Shown in pieces: positions 1 through 7,667 of a stretch of 8,139 nt of DNA (position 1 is the first letter of the stretch; each line of letters starts with the position of its first letter). A program made the translations under genes and the position numbers. The notes under the pieces were generated by a model. The model saw only the letters and a list, made by a program, of their open reading frames with translations. It did no database searches and was not told where the DNA came from. This stretch comes from Myxococcales bacterium (GTDB lineage: Bacteria > Myxococcota > Myxococcia > Myxococcales > Anaeromyxobacteraceae): NCBI GenBank assembly GCA_021784995.1, contig JAJYHA010000092.1, positions 1-8,139 on the forward strand, read 5' to 3'.

Positions 1-96
1 GTAGTACGCGTCGACCAGCCCCTCGACGTGACGCCCGAGCGCCAGGCCCAGGGACAGGTACCGGGTGACCGGGCCGGCGCCGGGGTCGCCGGTCAC
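1..96 (-). CDS. 5' fragment of a gene running off the left edge, possibly DUF885-like
   Basis: Only the first 32 codons are present. The GTG start at 96-94 overlaps the TGA stop of the preceding gene at 95-93 (GTGA), a common coupling arrangement. The visible peptide begins MTGDPGAGPVTRYLSLGLAL and continues GRHVEGLVDAYY. The pattern of an aliphatic helix, then LGRH, then VDAYY resembles the N-terminus of DUF885-type uncharacterised proteins I associate with actinobacteria. That is a resemblance from memory over a very short stretch, so the family call is weak. The frame, the overlap and the absence of stops support a real gene. It lies on the foreign side of the junction in glyQ, so it probably does not belong to the same genome as the rest of the window. 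Confidence 0.45.
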   Translation of the reverse strand, partial: MTGDPGAGPVTRYLSLGLALGRHVEGLVDAYY

Positions 97-512
97 GGCC
101 GGTACCGGCCGCCGCCGGCGGGTCCGTGCCCGCCTTCGCGACCGAGGAGCTCGGGCGGCTCGGGGCACGAGGCGGCCGCCAGGGCGCGGTCGAGCGGGCG
201 GGTCCCCTCGGGCCCCACCACCGAGGTGATGCCGCGCAGCGGCACCACCTCGGGACCGTGGCGCCCGGCCGGCGGTACGACGTCGAGGCGGCCGGCGAGC
301 GCGCCCCAGAGCCGGGGCGGGAGCAGCCGCCCCACCCCTGCCACCGCCCATGCCGGCACGCCGAGCTCGACGGCGGCGGCCAGCAGGGCGGCCCCCGAAC
401 CGTCCACCACGGCACCACCGGCTCCGAGGGCGTCGACGGTGACCACCACCAGGTCGGCCCCCGCCACGTCGGAGAAGGACCCCCGGCGCACCGCCCGGGC
501 CTCCACCGGCAC
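93..512 (-). CDS. eIF-2B/MtnA-like C-terminal segment, cut by an in-frame stop
   Basis: The translatable part is 139 residues from a GTG at 512. The segment GADLVVVTVDALGAGGAVVD followed by GSGAALLAAAVELGVPAWAV matches the fold pattern of eIF-2B alpha/beta/delta and MtnA-type proteins: a buried beta strand with an aspartate, a V-x-x-x-G turn, then a helix and a strand of the GVPxxV type. The true frame is longer. It continues upstream through a TAG at 555-557 with no shift, as RLLADPTEDALDAT and then [20 protein letters not shown], back to the glyQ junction near 638-662. The segment up to 512 is therefore not a natural start. Bacterial proteins of this kind occur mainly in actinobacteria as far as I recall; their role is unclear. 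It is read here as the 3' part of a foreign gene that lacks its 5' end and carries one nonsense codon. Confidence 0.5.
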   Translation of the reverse strand: MPVEARAVRRGSFSDVAGADLVVVTVDALGAGGAVVDGSGAALLAAAVELGVPAWAVAGVGRLLPPRLWGALAGRLDVVPPAGRHGPEVVPLRGITSVVGPEGTRPLDRALAAASCPEPPELLGREGGHGPAGGGRYRP

Positions 513-554
513 GGTGGCGTCGAGGGCGTCCTCGGTGGGATCGGCCAGCAGGCG

Positions 555-1319
<765 letters not shown>

Positions 1320-1372
1320 CGCGCCTCCTGCGGCGGCCGCGCGGCCACCGGACCGCGCACGGTAGGCCAGCT

Positions 1373-2146
1373 TCAAGGGCCGAGCAAGGGCCCGATTTCG
1401 TCGAGGAACTTGCGGCTGGCCAGCCGGCGTCCGAGGTGGTGCTCGATGAAGCAGGAGAGCGCGTGCCGCAGCTCCGCGCCGACGCCCGCCAGCGCGGCCG
1501 GATCGCCGTCGCCGGGGCTCTCCGCGGTGCCGCGCTGCAGCCGCCGGAGCGCCGTCACGGCGGCGCCCGAGAGCCGGAGGGCGGCGGGGGGCGGCGCGCC
1601 GCAGCGGCCGCACAGCAGCCCGCCCTCCGACGGATCGAACGCGACGCGCTCGTCCCCCTCCACCGCCGCGCCGCAGCGGGCGCAACCGGAGAGGCGCGGC
1701 ATGAGCCCCACCGCCGCCAGGGCGGCGAGCTCGAAGCCGCGCAGCTCGACCGGGCGCGCCGCCGCGGCGTCGAGGCGCCCGAGGTAGCGGACCAGGATCT
1801 CCAGCAGCTCGGGGTGCGGCTCGGCGTCCCGGACCAGCTCGCGCGCCAGCTCGCAGGCGTACCCGGCGCAGGCGATGCGCGCCAGGTCGGCGCGGATCCC
1901 GCCGAACCCCCGCAGCACCTGCACGGCGTCGAGGGCGAGGAGATCGCTCCCTCCGCGCTCCCGGGCCTCGAGGGCGAGGAGCGTGAAGGGCTCCAGCGCG
2001 CCGCCGAAGCGCCGCCGCGAGGCGCGCGCTCCGCGCGCGAAGGCCGACACCTTGCCGCGCTCCGCCGTGAGGAGGGAGACGACGCGGTCGGCGTCGCCGT
2101 AGTCCACCACCCGGAGGACCACGCCCTCGAGCTTCAGGTGCTGCAT
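1373..2146 (-). CDS. recO: DNA repair protein RecO
   Basis: RecO acts in the RecFOR pathway. It binds single-stranded DNA and SSB, anneals strands and, with RecR, helps load RecA at gaps. The 257-residue protein has the usual length and layout. An N-terminal OB-fold (about 1-80) opens with the typical [20 protein letters not shown] and includes [19 protein letters not shown], which fits the family pattern. A helical domain contains a zinc-binding cluster with C155 and C158 (CARC), then C179 and C182 (CGRC), as found in many RecO proteins. The C-terminus ends SRKFLDEIG. The ATG at 2146 is three bases past the stop of the helix-turn-helix gene, so it is probably translated by coupling. It has only a weak ribosome binding site of its own. 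The neighbouring glyQ is a common partner of recO in bacteria. Confidence 0.93.
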   Translation of the reverse strand: MQHLKLEGVVLRVVDYGDADRVVSLLTAERGKVSAFARGARASRRRFGGALEPFTLLALEARERGGSDLLALDAVQVLRGFGGIRADLARIACAGYACELARELVRDAEPHPELLEILVRYLGRLDAAAARPVELRGFELAALAAVGLMPRLSGCARCGAAVEGDERVAFDPSEGGLLCGRCGAPPPAALRLSGAAVTALRRLQRGTAESPGDGDPAALAGVGAELRHALSCFIEHHLGRRLASRKFLDEIGPLLGP

Positions 2147-2149
2147 GGC

Positions 2150-2632
2150 TCAGCGCGGCGCGGGGTCGGGGCCGTAGGGATCGCTCGGGTAGGGAGCGCG
2201 CTCGACGGCCCGCGGCCGGTCGAGCTTGAGCGGCGCGCGCCCGTGAGGACCGCCCAGCAGGACGACGACCGCCAGCGCGGCCACCGCCACGGCGACGGCC
2301 ACCGCCAGGACGGCTCGCGGCGCGACCCGGCGCCGGCGCGACCGGGCGGCCTCCTCGGGGCCGACCACCTCCTGCCAGCGCAGGACCACGTCGTCGGGGT
2401 CGAGGCCCACCACCGCCGCGTAGGAGCGGAGGTAGGCGAACACGTAGGCCTTGGGCGGCATCCGATCCGGATCGCCCGACTCGAGCGCCGTGATGATGGT
2501 GAGCCCGAGCTTGCTCGAGCGCGCCACCTCGTCGCGGTCGAGGCCGCGCAGCTCGCGCTCCTGCAGGAGCCACCGGCCGAAGGCGCCGGCGACCCCGATC
2601 GGCTCCGGGAGGCGCACCGCGGCCGCCCTCAT
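2150..2632 (-). CDS. RodZ-like helix-turn-helix membrane protein
   Basis: The 160-residue protein has a RodZ-type layout. Residues 15-90 form a helix-turn-helix of the HTH_25 kind ([20 protein letters not shown], then [14 protein letters not shown] and [18 protein letters not shown]). Next is a basic stretch, SRRRRVAPR (98-106). A single membrane segment of Ala, Val and Leu spans about 107-127, and a short proline-rich tail of about 33 residues follows. RodZ proteins link MreB to the membrane and help set cell shape; their domain binds protein rather than DNA. This one lacks the long periplasmic domain of E. coli RodZ, so the function is only inferred. The ATG at 2632 overlaps the TGA of the TPR lipoprotein gene (ATGA), suggesting coupled translation. 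An open frame extends further upstream but only as a shadow of the TPR gene. Confidence 0.8.
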   Translation of the reverse strand: MRAAAVRLPEPIGVAGAFGRWLLQERELRGLDRDEVARSSKLGLTIITALESGDPDRMPPKAYVFAYLRSYAAVVGLDPDDVVLRWQEVVGPEEAARSRRRRVAPRAVLAVAVAVAVAALAVVVLLGGPHGRAPLKLDRPRAVERAPYPSDPYGPDPAPR

Positions 2633-3381
2633 CGCAGCGCCTGCACCTTCTGGCGGCACTCCGCGCCCAGCGGATCCTCCCCCGCCACCGCCTCGCACCG
2701 CTCGAACGCCTCGCGCGCCTTGTCGGGATCGCCGGCGCGCATGCGGGCCAGGGCGAGCTGGTACCAGGCGTCCGGGACCTTCTCGCACAGCTCGGCGTAG
2801 CGCGTGAACGACGCGACCGCGTCGGCCACCCGCCCCTCCTCCAGCTCGATGCGGCCCAGCTCCCGGTGCCCCTGACAGTAGCGGGGCGCGAGCGAGACGC
2901 AGGCGCGCAGCTGGGCCACCCCCTCGCCGCGCTGGCCGAGGCGGTAGAGCGCGAGGCCCTTGTTGCAGCGCGCCAGGTAGGCCTCGTGGTAGGTGACGTC
3001 GTCGAGCGCCAGGTCGAACTCCTTCACGGCGTCGGAGAGCCGGCCGGTGGTGGCGAGGAGCTGGCCGAGCGCGTTGTGGGCCTCGGCCATGCCGGGGTTG
3101 ATCTCGAGCGCGTGCCGGTACTCCCGCTCCGCCTCCGCGGCGCTCCCGTTGAGCTGGTAGACGAGCCCGCGCCCGAGGTAGGAGGGCGCGTGCCGGTCGT
3201 TCGACTGCAGCGCCTGGTCGAACTGCCTCATGGCCTCGCTGCGGCGGCCCGCCTGCAGCGCCTCGGCGCCGAGCTGGTAGTGGATCTCGGCCGCCTCGCG
3301 CTCCTTCTTCGAGGGCGCGTGCGCGCACGCGACGAGGCAGATGGCGAGGAGGGTGGCGACGCCGTTCCGGCGCATCTTCAA
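2629..3381 (-). CDS. TPR-repeat lipoprotein, Tgl/PilF-like
   Basis: This 250-residue protein begins with a lipoprotein signal: MKMRRNG, a hydrophobic stretch, then the lipobox LVAC with the acylated cysteine at residue 19. It should be anchored in a membrane, probably the outer one because Ser/Asp is not at +2 (the residue is Ala). About six tetratricopeptide repeats follow: roughly 31-62, 65-98, 99-132, 133-168, 169-202 and 203-236. Clear repeat signatures are [15 protein letters not shown] and [20 protein letters not shown]. Lipoproteins of this size with six TPRs include Myxococcus Tgl and PilF/PilW, which help the PilQ secretin assemble in type IV pili. That role is inferred from architecture and taxon. 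Start choice: TTG at 3381 has GGGAG nine bases upstream, while the ATG at 3375 has no good site. It is the first gene of a cluster with the RodZ-like gene and recO. Confidence 0.82.
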   Translation of the reverse strand: MKMRRNGVATLLAICLVACAHAPSKKEREAAEIHYQLGAEALQAGRRSEAMRQFDQALQSNDRHAPSYLGRGLVYQLNGSAAEAEREYRHALEINPGMAEAHNALGQLLATTGRLSDAVKEFDLALDDVTYHEAYLARCNKGLALYRLGQRGEGVAQLRACVSLAPRYCQGHRELGRIELEEGRVADAVASFTRYAELCEKVPDAWYQLALARMRAGDPDKAREAFERCEAVAGEDPLGAECRQKVQALR

Positions 3382-3414
3382 CGGAGGGATCTCCCGGCGG
3401 CAGCGATATCACCG

Positions 3415-3444
3415 TAGTTACCCTCGGGAACCGGCGCGCGTCAA
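3415..3444 (-). promoter_or_regulatory. Candidate sigma-70-like promoter for the TPR lipoprotein cluster
   Basis: On the minus strand a TTGACG box (3439-3444) is followed after 18 bases by TAACTA (3415-3420). The -35 is five of six to consensus; the -10 is weak. The predicted start near 3408 gives a leader of about 27 bases ending at the TTG start at 3381. The region is richer in A/T than its surroundings. Not tested. Confidence 0.4.
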
Positions 3445-3468
3445 ATTACGAGGCGGCCGGCCGGGGAC

Positions 3469-3486
3469 GGGTTCGCGGCGCGACCC
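3469..3486. other. GC-rich hairpin just after queE
   Basis: GGGT and ACCC (3469-3472, 3483-3486) with an inner CGC/GCG pairing form a short stem with one bulged T, directly next to the queE stop codon. There is no T-run after it on either strand, so it is not a convincing intrinsic terminator. It may slow polymerase or protect mRNA, or be chance in this GC-rich DNA. Confidence 0.25.
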
Positions 3487-4119
3487 TCACACGCCGCGCG
3501 CGTCGGCGCCCCAGACGATCTTGTGCAGCTGCAGGTTGAGGCGCACGAGGGCGCCGCTCTCCAGGATCCAGCGGGCGAGGTCGCGCGGCTCGACGGCGCC
3601 GTGCACCGGCGAGGCGAGGACCGTCACGCGCCCGTCGAGCCGGTGCCGCCGGATGACCTCCAGGCTCCAGCGCCAGTCCTCCTCCGAGGCCACCACGAAC
3701 TTCACCTCGTCGTGCGGCGCCAGCGCGTCGAGGTAGGCGAGGTCGGTGGTCACCTCGCCCGAGGCGGGCGTCTTCACGTCCACGATGCGGACCGCCTCGC
3801 GCGGGAGGGCGTCGAGGGGCCGCTGCCCGTGGGTCTCCACCGTGACCTCGTACCCGCGCTGGAGCAGGTCGCGCGCCAGCTCGGGCAGCTCGTGCTGGAG
3901 GAGCGGCTCGCCGCCCGTCAGGAGCACCAGCCGGCTCGGGTGGCGCGCCACCTCTGCCAGGATCTCCTCGCGCGTCAGCTCCCGGCCGCCCCGGAAGGCG
4001 TAGGCCGTGTCGCAGTAGACGCAGCGCAGGTCGCAGCCGGTGAAGCGGACGAAGACGCACGGCCGGCCGGCCCGCGTCCCCTCCCCCTGGATGCTGAAGA
4101 AGATCTCGGTGACCCGCAT
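3487..4119 (-). CDS. queE: 7-carboxy-7-deazaguanine synthase
   Basis: QueE is a radical SAM enzyme that converts 6-carboxy-tetrahydropterin to 7-carboxy-7-deazaguanine, the step building the 7-deazaguanine core of queuosine and related modified bases. The protein is 210 residues, the family's normal size. It opens with TEIFFSIQGEGTRAGRPCVF (4-23). The iron-sulfur ligands are C29, C33 and C36, in the CX3CX2C spacing that marks QueE (CDLRCVYC) in place of the general CX3CX2C of the superfamily with its longer core. TGGEP (68-72) is the SAM-binding GGE motif. The C-terminus NLQLHKIVWGAD is also family-typical. The ATG at 4119 lies 11 bases after the stop of the lytic transglycosylase gene, with no clear ribosome binding site, so coupling is possible. 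No queC, queD or queF is visible here. Confidence 0.95.
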   Translation of the reverse strand: MRVTEIFFSIQGEGTRAGRPCVFVRFTGCDLRCVYCDTAYAFRGGRELTREEILAEVARHPSRLVLLTGGEPLLQHELPELARDLLQRGYEVTVETHGQRPLDALPREAVRIVDVKTPASGEVTTDLAYLDALAPHDEVKFVVASEEDWRWSLEVIRRHRLDGRVTVLASPVHGAVEPRDLARWILESGALVRLNLQLHKIVWGADARGV

Positions 4120-4130
4120 CGCGGGTGGCC

Positions 4131-4892
4131 CTACCGCGGCTCGCCCGCCATCGCCTCGACGCCGGGCAGGTCGTGGTGCTCGATCCGTGGCGGGACCGCC
4201 GTCGGCTCCTGGGCGACAGGGGCCCGGGCGACGGGCGCCGCCGGCAGCCGCCGCCTGAGGCGCCTCATCTCCCCCTCGACGCGCTTCGGGTAGGCCTGGA
4301 AGCGCTCGGGGACGTCGCCGTCGCTCTCCATGTACTTGAGGATGCGGCTCGGTCCGGCGTTGTAGGCCATGAGGGCGAGGTCGGTGGAGCCGAACGCCCG
4401 CACCAGGCGGCGCAGGTACCGGACGCCCGCCTTCACGTTCACCACCGGATCGTCGGGGTCGGTGGGATCGAGGTGCGCGCGCTGCGCCTCGTGCTCGAGC
4501 GTGGAGGGGGTGAGCTGCATGAGCCCGCGCGCGCCCCGGACGCTCTCGGCCTCGCTGTCGAAGCCCGACTCGACCGCGATGACCGCCAGCACGAAGAAGG
4601 GGTCGAGGGAGGCGGCCTTCGCCTCCTCGTAGATGACGCCGGCCAGCCGCGAGCGGTCCTCGGCCGGGAGGCCCGGCATCTTCTCTCGCAGGAGCCGCTC
4701 CAGCGAGGCGAGCCAGCGGGCGCGGTCGGGGGCGTTGCAGGGCGTGGAGCCGCCGCACGCACGCGAGATGAAGGTCTCGATGCGCGGCAGCGGCGCCAGG
4801 TCGCCGAGCGTGCTGGGGACGACCGTCCCCACGGCCACGGCGGCCACGGTGACGAGCGCCCCCACGCACCCCTTGACCGTCGGCCTCCTCAA
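4131..4892 (-). CDS. Secreted lytic transglycosylase, Slt family
   Basis: The protein cleaves peptidoglycan glycan strands in the periplasm, making 1,6-anhydro ends. It has 253 residues from a TTG start at 4892. That TTG overlaps the TGA of the upstream phasin-like gene (TTGA) and has GGGAG eight bases upstream. An N-terminal hydrophobic segment (about 7-27, VKGCVGALVTVAAVAVGTVV) looks like a signal peptide or membrane anchor. The SLT (family 1) domain covers roughly 85-190. The catalytic glutamate is E108 in AVESGFDSEA, followed by GARGLMQLTP (120-129) and the LALMAYNAGPSRI motif (172-184). A basic and proline-rich tail follows. The alternative in-frame GTG at residue 11 is too far from a ribosome binding site. 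It is followed closely by queE, with no known functional link. Confidence 0.9.
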   Translation of the reverse strand: MRRPTVKGCVGALVTVAAVAVGTVVPSTLGDLAPLPRIETFISRACGGSTPCNAPDRARWLASLERLLREKMPGLPAEDRSRLAGVIYEEAKAASLDPFFVLAVIAVESGFDSEAESVRGARGLMQLTPSTLEHEAQRAHLDPTDPDDPVVNVKAGVRYLRRLVRAFGSTDLALMAYNAGPSRILKYMESDGDVPERFQAYPKRVEGEMRRLRRRLPAAPVARAPVAQEPTAVPPRIEHHDLPGVEAMAGEPR

Positions 4893-5248
4893 GCCTGCGG
4901 CTCCCGGTTGGGCTCGTTGGCAGGCTTCGCGCGCGCGCTCGCCATGGCGTCCAGGCGCTCCGAGATGGCATCGACGCGCTGGCGCAGCGTGTCGACCTCG
5001 TCCCGCGTCGGCAGGCGGAAGCGGTTCGTGGCCCTCCGCACGGCCTCGTCGATGCCCCGCTCGATCTCCCTGCGCTGCGACTGCAGCCGCTCCGCGAACT
5101 CGCGGGCGTGGCGCCGGACGTCCTCGGGCGTGAAGCCCGCCGCGTCGGCGATCTTGCCCAGGACCCTCTCCGCCTCCTGCTCGGCCGCGGTGAGGCCCAC
5201 CAGGGCCTGCGACCACGCCTCCTTGAACGTCTCTCGCACGTCCGGCAT
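4889..5248 (-). CDS. Small phasin-like protein (second of a tandem pair)
   Basis: This 119-residue protein is almost entirely charged helix, with no membrane segment and no cysteine. It starts MPDVRETFKEAWSQALVGLT, has coiled-coil-like helices through about 75, and ends with the phasin signature LPTRDEVDTLRQRVDAISER (79-98), a short heptad-rich tail seen in phasin-family proteins (PF05597 type, from memory). Phasins coat polyhydroxyalkanoate granules and may also act as chaperone-like or scaffolding proteins. The link here is by family resemblance; no polyhydroxyalkanoate synthase is nearby. The ATG at 5248 comes four bases after the stop of the sister gene, and the stop overlaps the TTG of the lytic transglycosylase gene. 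Both positions point to one transcript. The C-terminal tail past residue 105 is low in complexity. Confidence 0.7.
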   Translation of the reverse strand: MPDVRETFKEAWSQALVGLTAAEQEAERVLGKIADAAGFTPEDVRRHAREFAERLQSQRREIERGIDEAVRRATNRFRLPTRDEVDTLRQRVDAISERLDAMASARAKPANEPNREPQA

Positions 5249-5252
5249 GGCC

Positions 5253-5717
5253 CTAGACCTCCGCCCCGCGCTTGCCGGCCCGCTTCGGACGGCGAGCCTT
5301 GTGAGGCTGCACCTGGTGCTCGATGAGCCGGGCCAGCTTCTCCAGCTCGTGCGACAGCGCCTCCACCTGGTCCCGGGTGGCGACGCCCAGGAAGGCGCCC
5401 GCCCTCATCTGGAGGTCCGAGAGCCGCTCGACGGCCTCGCTCCGGAAGGTCTCGGCGCGGTCCCGGAGCTCGTGCGCGCTCTCCCTGCCCTGCACGCGGA
5501 GCTTGCCCACGCGCACCTTCAGCTCGTCCATGGTCCAGTCCTGCTTCGACAGGCGCTGGACGAGCCCCGCCACGTCCTTGCTGCTCTCCTTGCTCCGCTC
5601 GACGAGGTCCTTGAAGACCCGCTGAGCCTCCTCCTCGAACTCGACGAGCCGTGCCTGCGCTGCCTCGAGCGGTTCGCGGAGGAACTCAGGCATCTTCACG
5701 CTGCTCTTGTCGGCCAT
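5253..5717 (-). CDS. Phasin-like protein (first of a tandem pair)
   Basis: The 154-residue product, starting at ATG 5717, is rich in charged helix. MADKSSVKMPEFLREPLEAA opens it. Helical repeats such as ARLVEFEEEAQRVFKDLVE run through about 105. A conserved tail GVATRDQVEALSHELEKLAR (111-130) matches that of the downstream sister protein (TRDEVDTLRQ), so the pair looks paralogous. The end is basic (HKARRPKRAGKR). Start choice: the open frame extends 30 codons further upstream, but ATG 5717 has AGGGGA five bases in front and the extra 30 residues look unlike the rest. A phasin or phasin-like role on polyhydroxyalkanoate granules is inferred. It might instead be a cytosolic scaffold or a DNA-binding granule protein given the basic tail. 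It opens the cluster with the sister gene, the lytic transglycosylase and queE. Confidence 0.72.
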   Translation of the reverse strand: MADKSSVKMPEFLREPLEAAQARLVEFEEEAQRVFKDLVERSKESSKDVAGLVQRLSKQDWTMDELKVRVGKLRVQGRESAHELRDRAETFRSEAVERLSDLQMRAGAFLGVATRDQVEALSHELEKLARLIEHQVQPHKARRPKRAGKRGAEV

Positions 5718-5777
5718 GAGGTTCCCCTGATCCAGAGTGTTCGCCGACCGGAAGCCACTCTTCCGCCCGGCGCGCGA

Positions 5778-5807
5778 ACCGTAACGCGATGCGTCAAGCA
5801 CCGTCAA
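5778..5807 (-). promoter_or_regulatory. Candidate promoter for the phasin cluster
   Basis: On the minus strand a TTGACG box (5802-5807) precedes TACGGT (5778-5783) by 18 bases. The predicted start near 5771 gives a leader of about 54 bases up to the ATG at 5717. A second TTGACG lies just downstream of the first (in GTGCTTGACGC). The -10 keeps only T, A and the final T of TATAAT. Not tested. Confidence 0.4.
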
Positions 5808-5877
5808 CGGGAAAGCGAGGCATGCTCACCGCCCGTCGCGAGGCCTGCCGCCGCAGGTCTCCTCTCCTCGCCAAGCG

Positions 5878-5920
5878 AAACCCCCTAAGGGTCAGGCAAG
5901 GGGGCGGAGTCTAACCGCCC
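5878..5920 (-). terminator. Candidate terminator behind pyrD, two overlapping hairpins
   Basis: Reading the minus strand after the pyrD stop, a GGGCGG/CCGCCC stem with a 7-base loop (5902-5920) is followed by a CCCCCT/AGGGGG stem with a 12-base loop (5881-5904) and then TTT (5880-5878). The two stems share bases and would be alternatives. The T-run is short, so termination may be partial. The rest of the 234-base gap (5718-5951) holds only the phasin promoter candidate. Confidence 0.4.
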
Positions 5921-5951
5921 GGAGCGGACGCGAGCAACCGGGCGAGGCCGG

Positions 5952-7037
5952 TCATGCGGGTGCCACCGCGACGTCAACGCCCAAGGCATCGTGAATACAG
6001 CCGAATCCGTCACGCCTCAGCAGGGACTCCAGGCCCTCGACGAGCTCCTGCGCGAAGCGGGGACCACCGTAGATGAAGCCCGTGTAGACCTGGACCAGGG
6101 TGGCGCCGGAGCGGATCTTCGCGTACGCGTCGGCCGCGCTCATGACGCCTCCGACTCCGACCACCGGGATTCGACCCCTGGCGCGGGCGTAGACGCGCCG
6201 CAGCGCCGCCGTGGCGAGCGGCTCGAGCGGCGCCCCCGAGAGGCCACCGGCCTCCGAGGCGCGGGGGTGGGCGGCCACCTCCCCCGGCCGCTGGATGGTG
6301 GTGTTGGTGGCCACCACGCCGGCCGCGCCCACCGCGACCGCCACGTCCACCGCCTCGTCGAGCGCCTCCGGGGCGAGGTCGGGCGCCAGCTTCACGAGGA
6401 GCGGCTTCGCCACGTCGGGGGCGCGCGCGCGGGCCGCGCAGGCGCCGAGGAGCCGCTCCAGCGCGGATCTCTCCTGGAGCTGCCGCAGCCCGGGCGTGTT
6501 GGGGGAGGAGATGTTCACCACCAGGTAGTCGGCGAAGGGGTGGAGACGCTCGATGCAGGCTAGGTAGTCCTCCTCGGCGCGCTCGTTGGGCGTCGCCTTG
6601 TTCTTCCCCACGTTCACGCCCACCAGGCCGGGCCGGTCGGCCGCCGAGAGCCGGGCCAGTCGCTCCGCGCAGGCCTCGGCGCCGTCGTTGTTGAAGCCCA
6701 TCCGGTTGATGAGCGCCCGGTGCTCCGGCAGCCGGAAGAGGCGCGGCCGATCGTTCCCGGCCTGCGGGCGCGGCGTGATGGTCCCGATCTCCACGTGCGA
6801 GAAGCCGAGCCCGAGGAGCCCGGGGGCGAGCACCTCGCCCTTGTCGAACCCCGCCGCCAGCCCCACCGGGTGCGCGAAGCGCAGCCCGAAGGCCTCCACC
6901 GCCAGGGACGGCGCCACCGTCCTGCGCCGGGCTCGCGCCGCGAGCCCCGGGCCGGCCAGCCGGAGCGCCGAGGTCGCGAGGCGGTGGGCGCGCTCCGGAC
7001 CGTGCGAGGGGCCACGCCATCGCGGGCCGTATACCAC
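5952..7037 (-). CDS. pyrD: Dihydroorotate dehydrogenase (quinone), class 2
   Basis: PyrD oxidises dihydroorotate to orotate with FMN and passes electrons to membrane quinone, the fourth step of pyrimidine synthesis. The 361 residues fit class 2. There is an N-terminal helical region, PERAHRLATSALRLAG (14-29), that in this class docks on the membrane. Then come LAAGFDKGEVLAPGLLGLGF (60-79) and IGTITPRPQAGNDRPRLFRL (84-103), followed by NRMGFNNDG. VVNISSPNTPGLRQLQ (173-188) contains the catalytic serine region, and GVGGVMSAADAYAKIRSGAT (294-313) binds FMN phosphate. No pyrK-like partner is present, which agrees with class 2. The start is taken as GTG at 7037, in a leader lacking a clear ribosome binding site; the first ~13 residues match the family poorly, so the start is uncertain. 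rimI ends 36 bases upstream. Confidence 0.93.
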   Translation of the reverse strand: MVYGPRWRGPSHGPERAHRLATSALRLAGPGLAARARRRTVAPSLAVEAFGLRFAHPVGLAAGFDKGEVLAPGLLGLGFSHVEIGTITPRPQAGNDRPRLFRLPEHRALINRMGFNNDGAEACAERLARLSAADRPGLVGVNVGKNKATPNERAEEDYLACIERLHPFADYLVVNISSPNTPGLRQLQERSALERLLGACAARARAPDVAKPLLVKLAPDLAPEALDEAVDVAVAVGAAGVVATNTTIQRPGEVAAHPRASEAGGLSGAPLEPLATAALRRVYARARGRIPVVGVGGVMSAADAYAKIRSGATLVQVYTGFIYGGPRFAQELVEGLESLLRRDGFGCIHDALGVDVAVAPA

Positions 7038-7073
7038 CCCCCGCGACGCCGGATCGTGCGGCGATCGGGCCGG

Positions 7074-7592
7074 TCACAGGTCGCGCACCATCACGATCGC
7101 GTCCTCGCCCTCCTCCACGTAGTAGTTGGGGCGAACGCCCACCTGCCGGTAGCCGAGCGTCCGGTACATGGCGATGGCGCCCAGGTTGGAGCGCCGCACC
7201 TCCAGCGTCGCCAGGACGGCGCCCGCGCCCCGGCCCCGGCGCGCCGCCTCCTCCATCAGCACGCGCCCGATGCCGCGGCGCCGCTCCTCCACCGCGGTGG
7301 CGATGTTGAGCACGTGCAGCTCGTCGTGGACCAGCCAGTAGACGACGAAGCCGAGGATCGCCTCGGCCGCTGCGCGATCGGGTCCCATCCGGGTCTCGGT
7401 GGCGAGCAGGATGGTGGACCAGTCGTGCGTCAGCTCGCGCCGGAGCAGGTCCGCCGACCAGGGGTGCGCGAAGCCGTCCCGCTCGATCTCCATCACGCGC
7501 TCGAGGTCCGCGAGCGCCATGCGCCGGAAGGCGAAGGGCGGCGCGGCGGGCGGCGCGAGGGGGGTTCGGCTGGTGTCGGGCGGACGCCGCAT
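7074..7592 (-). CDS. rimI: Ribosomal protein S18-alanine N-acetyltransferase
   Basis: RimI transfers acetyl from acetyl-CoA to the N-terminal alanine of ribosomal protein S18. The 172-residue protein is a GNAT acetyltransferase with a short low-complexity, proline-rich N-terminus (1-20). FAFRRMALADLERVMEIERD (20-39), then FAHPW, is the RimI-type opening. Acetyl-CoA is bound by RRRGIGRVLMEEAARRG (104-120). LEVRRSNLGAIAMYRTLGYR (130-149) and VRPNYY (153-158) followed by EDAIVM are the classic RimI C-terminal motifs. Some other GNAT enzymes share the core, but this combination makes RimI the best call. The ATG at 7592 has no strong ribosome binding site. A TAGAAT box (7668-7673) on the same strand could be its promoter. 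It is divergent from dnaJ and appears to lead a pair with pyrD. Confidence 0.88.
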   Translation of the reverse strand: MRRPPDTSRTPLAPPAAPPFAFRRMALADLERVMEIERDGFAHPWSADLLRRELTHDWSTILLATETRMGPDRAAAEAILGFVVYWLVHDELHVLNIATAVEERRRGIGRVLMEEAARRGRGAGAVLATLEVRRSNLGAIAMYRTLGYRQVGVRPNYYVEEGEDAIVMVRDL

Positions 7593-7634
7593 GGTGCGCT
7601 CGTTGGAGCCGGCGACGTCCGGTCGCCGGTGGGC

Positions 7635-7663
7635 CGGGCCTCTCGGCGAAGCCTCGGGGCCCG
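7635..7663. repeat. Inverted repeat in the rimI-dnaJ gap
   Basis: CGGGCC (7635-7640) pairs with GGCCCG (7658-7663) across a 17-base loop that contains a small GGC-GAA-GCC hairpin. GGCCCGGGCC at 7658-7667 is itself a palindrome. In the predicted rimI transcript this falls in the 5' leader, where it could affect expression. Such structures are common by chance at this GC content. Confidence 0.3.
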
Positions 7664-7667
7664 GGCC

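Noticed and set aside
97..110. Perfect 14-base palindrome GGCCGGTACCGGCC
   Set aside because: It lies within coding sequence in DNA of extreme GC content and includes a common six-base site; a similar GGTACCGG occurs at 57-64. No sign of a functional operator.
2150..3412. A 420-residue open frame containing the RodZ-like protein
   Set aside because: The first 260 residues are a shadow of the TPR gene in another frame, while the ATG at 2632 gives a complete RodZ-like protein.
3382..3486. Possible small gene between the TPR lipoprotein and queE
   Set aside because: The 105 bases hold a promoter candidate and a hairpin; no open frame there has a ribosome binding site or a family resemblance.
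6010..7077. A 355-residue open frame overlapping pyrD with a GTGA overlap to rimI
   Set aside because: It is rich in Gly, Ala, Arg and Pro with no PyrD motifs, which are all in the 5952-7037 frame. Only its start could matter if an indel exists.
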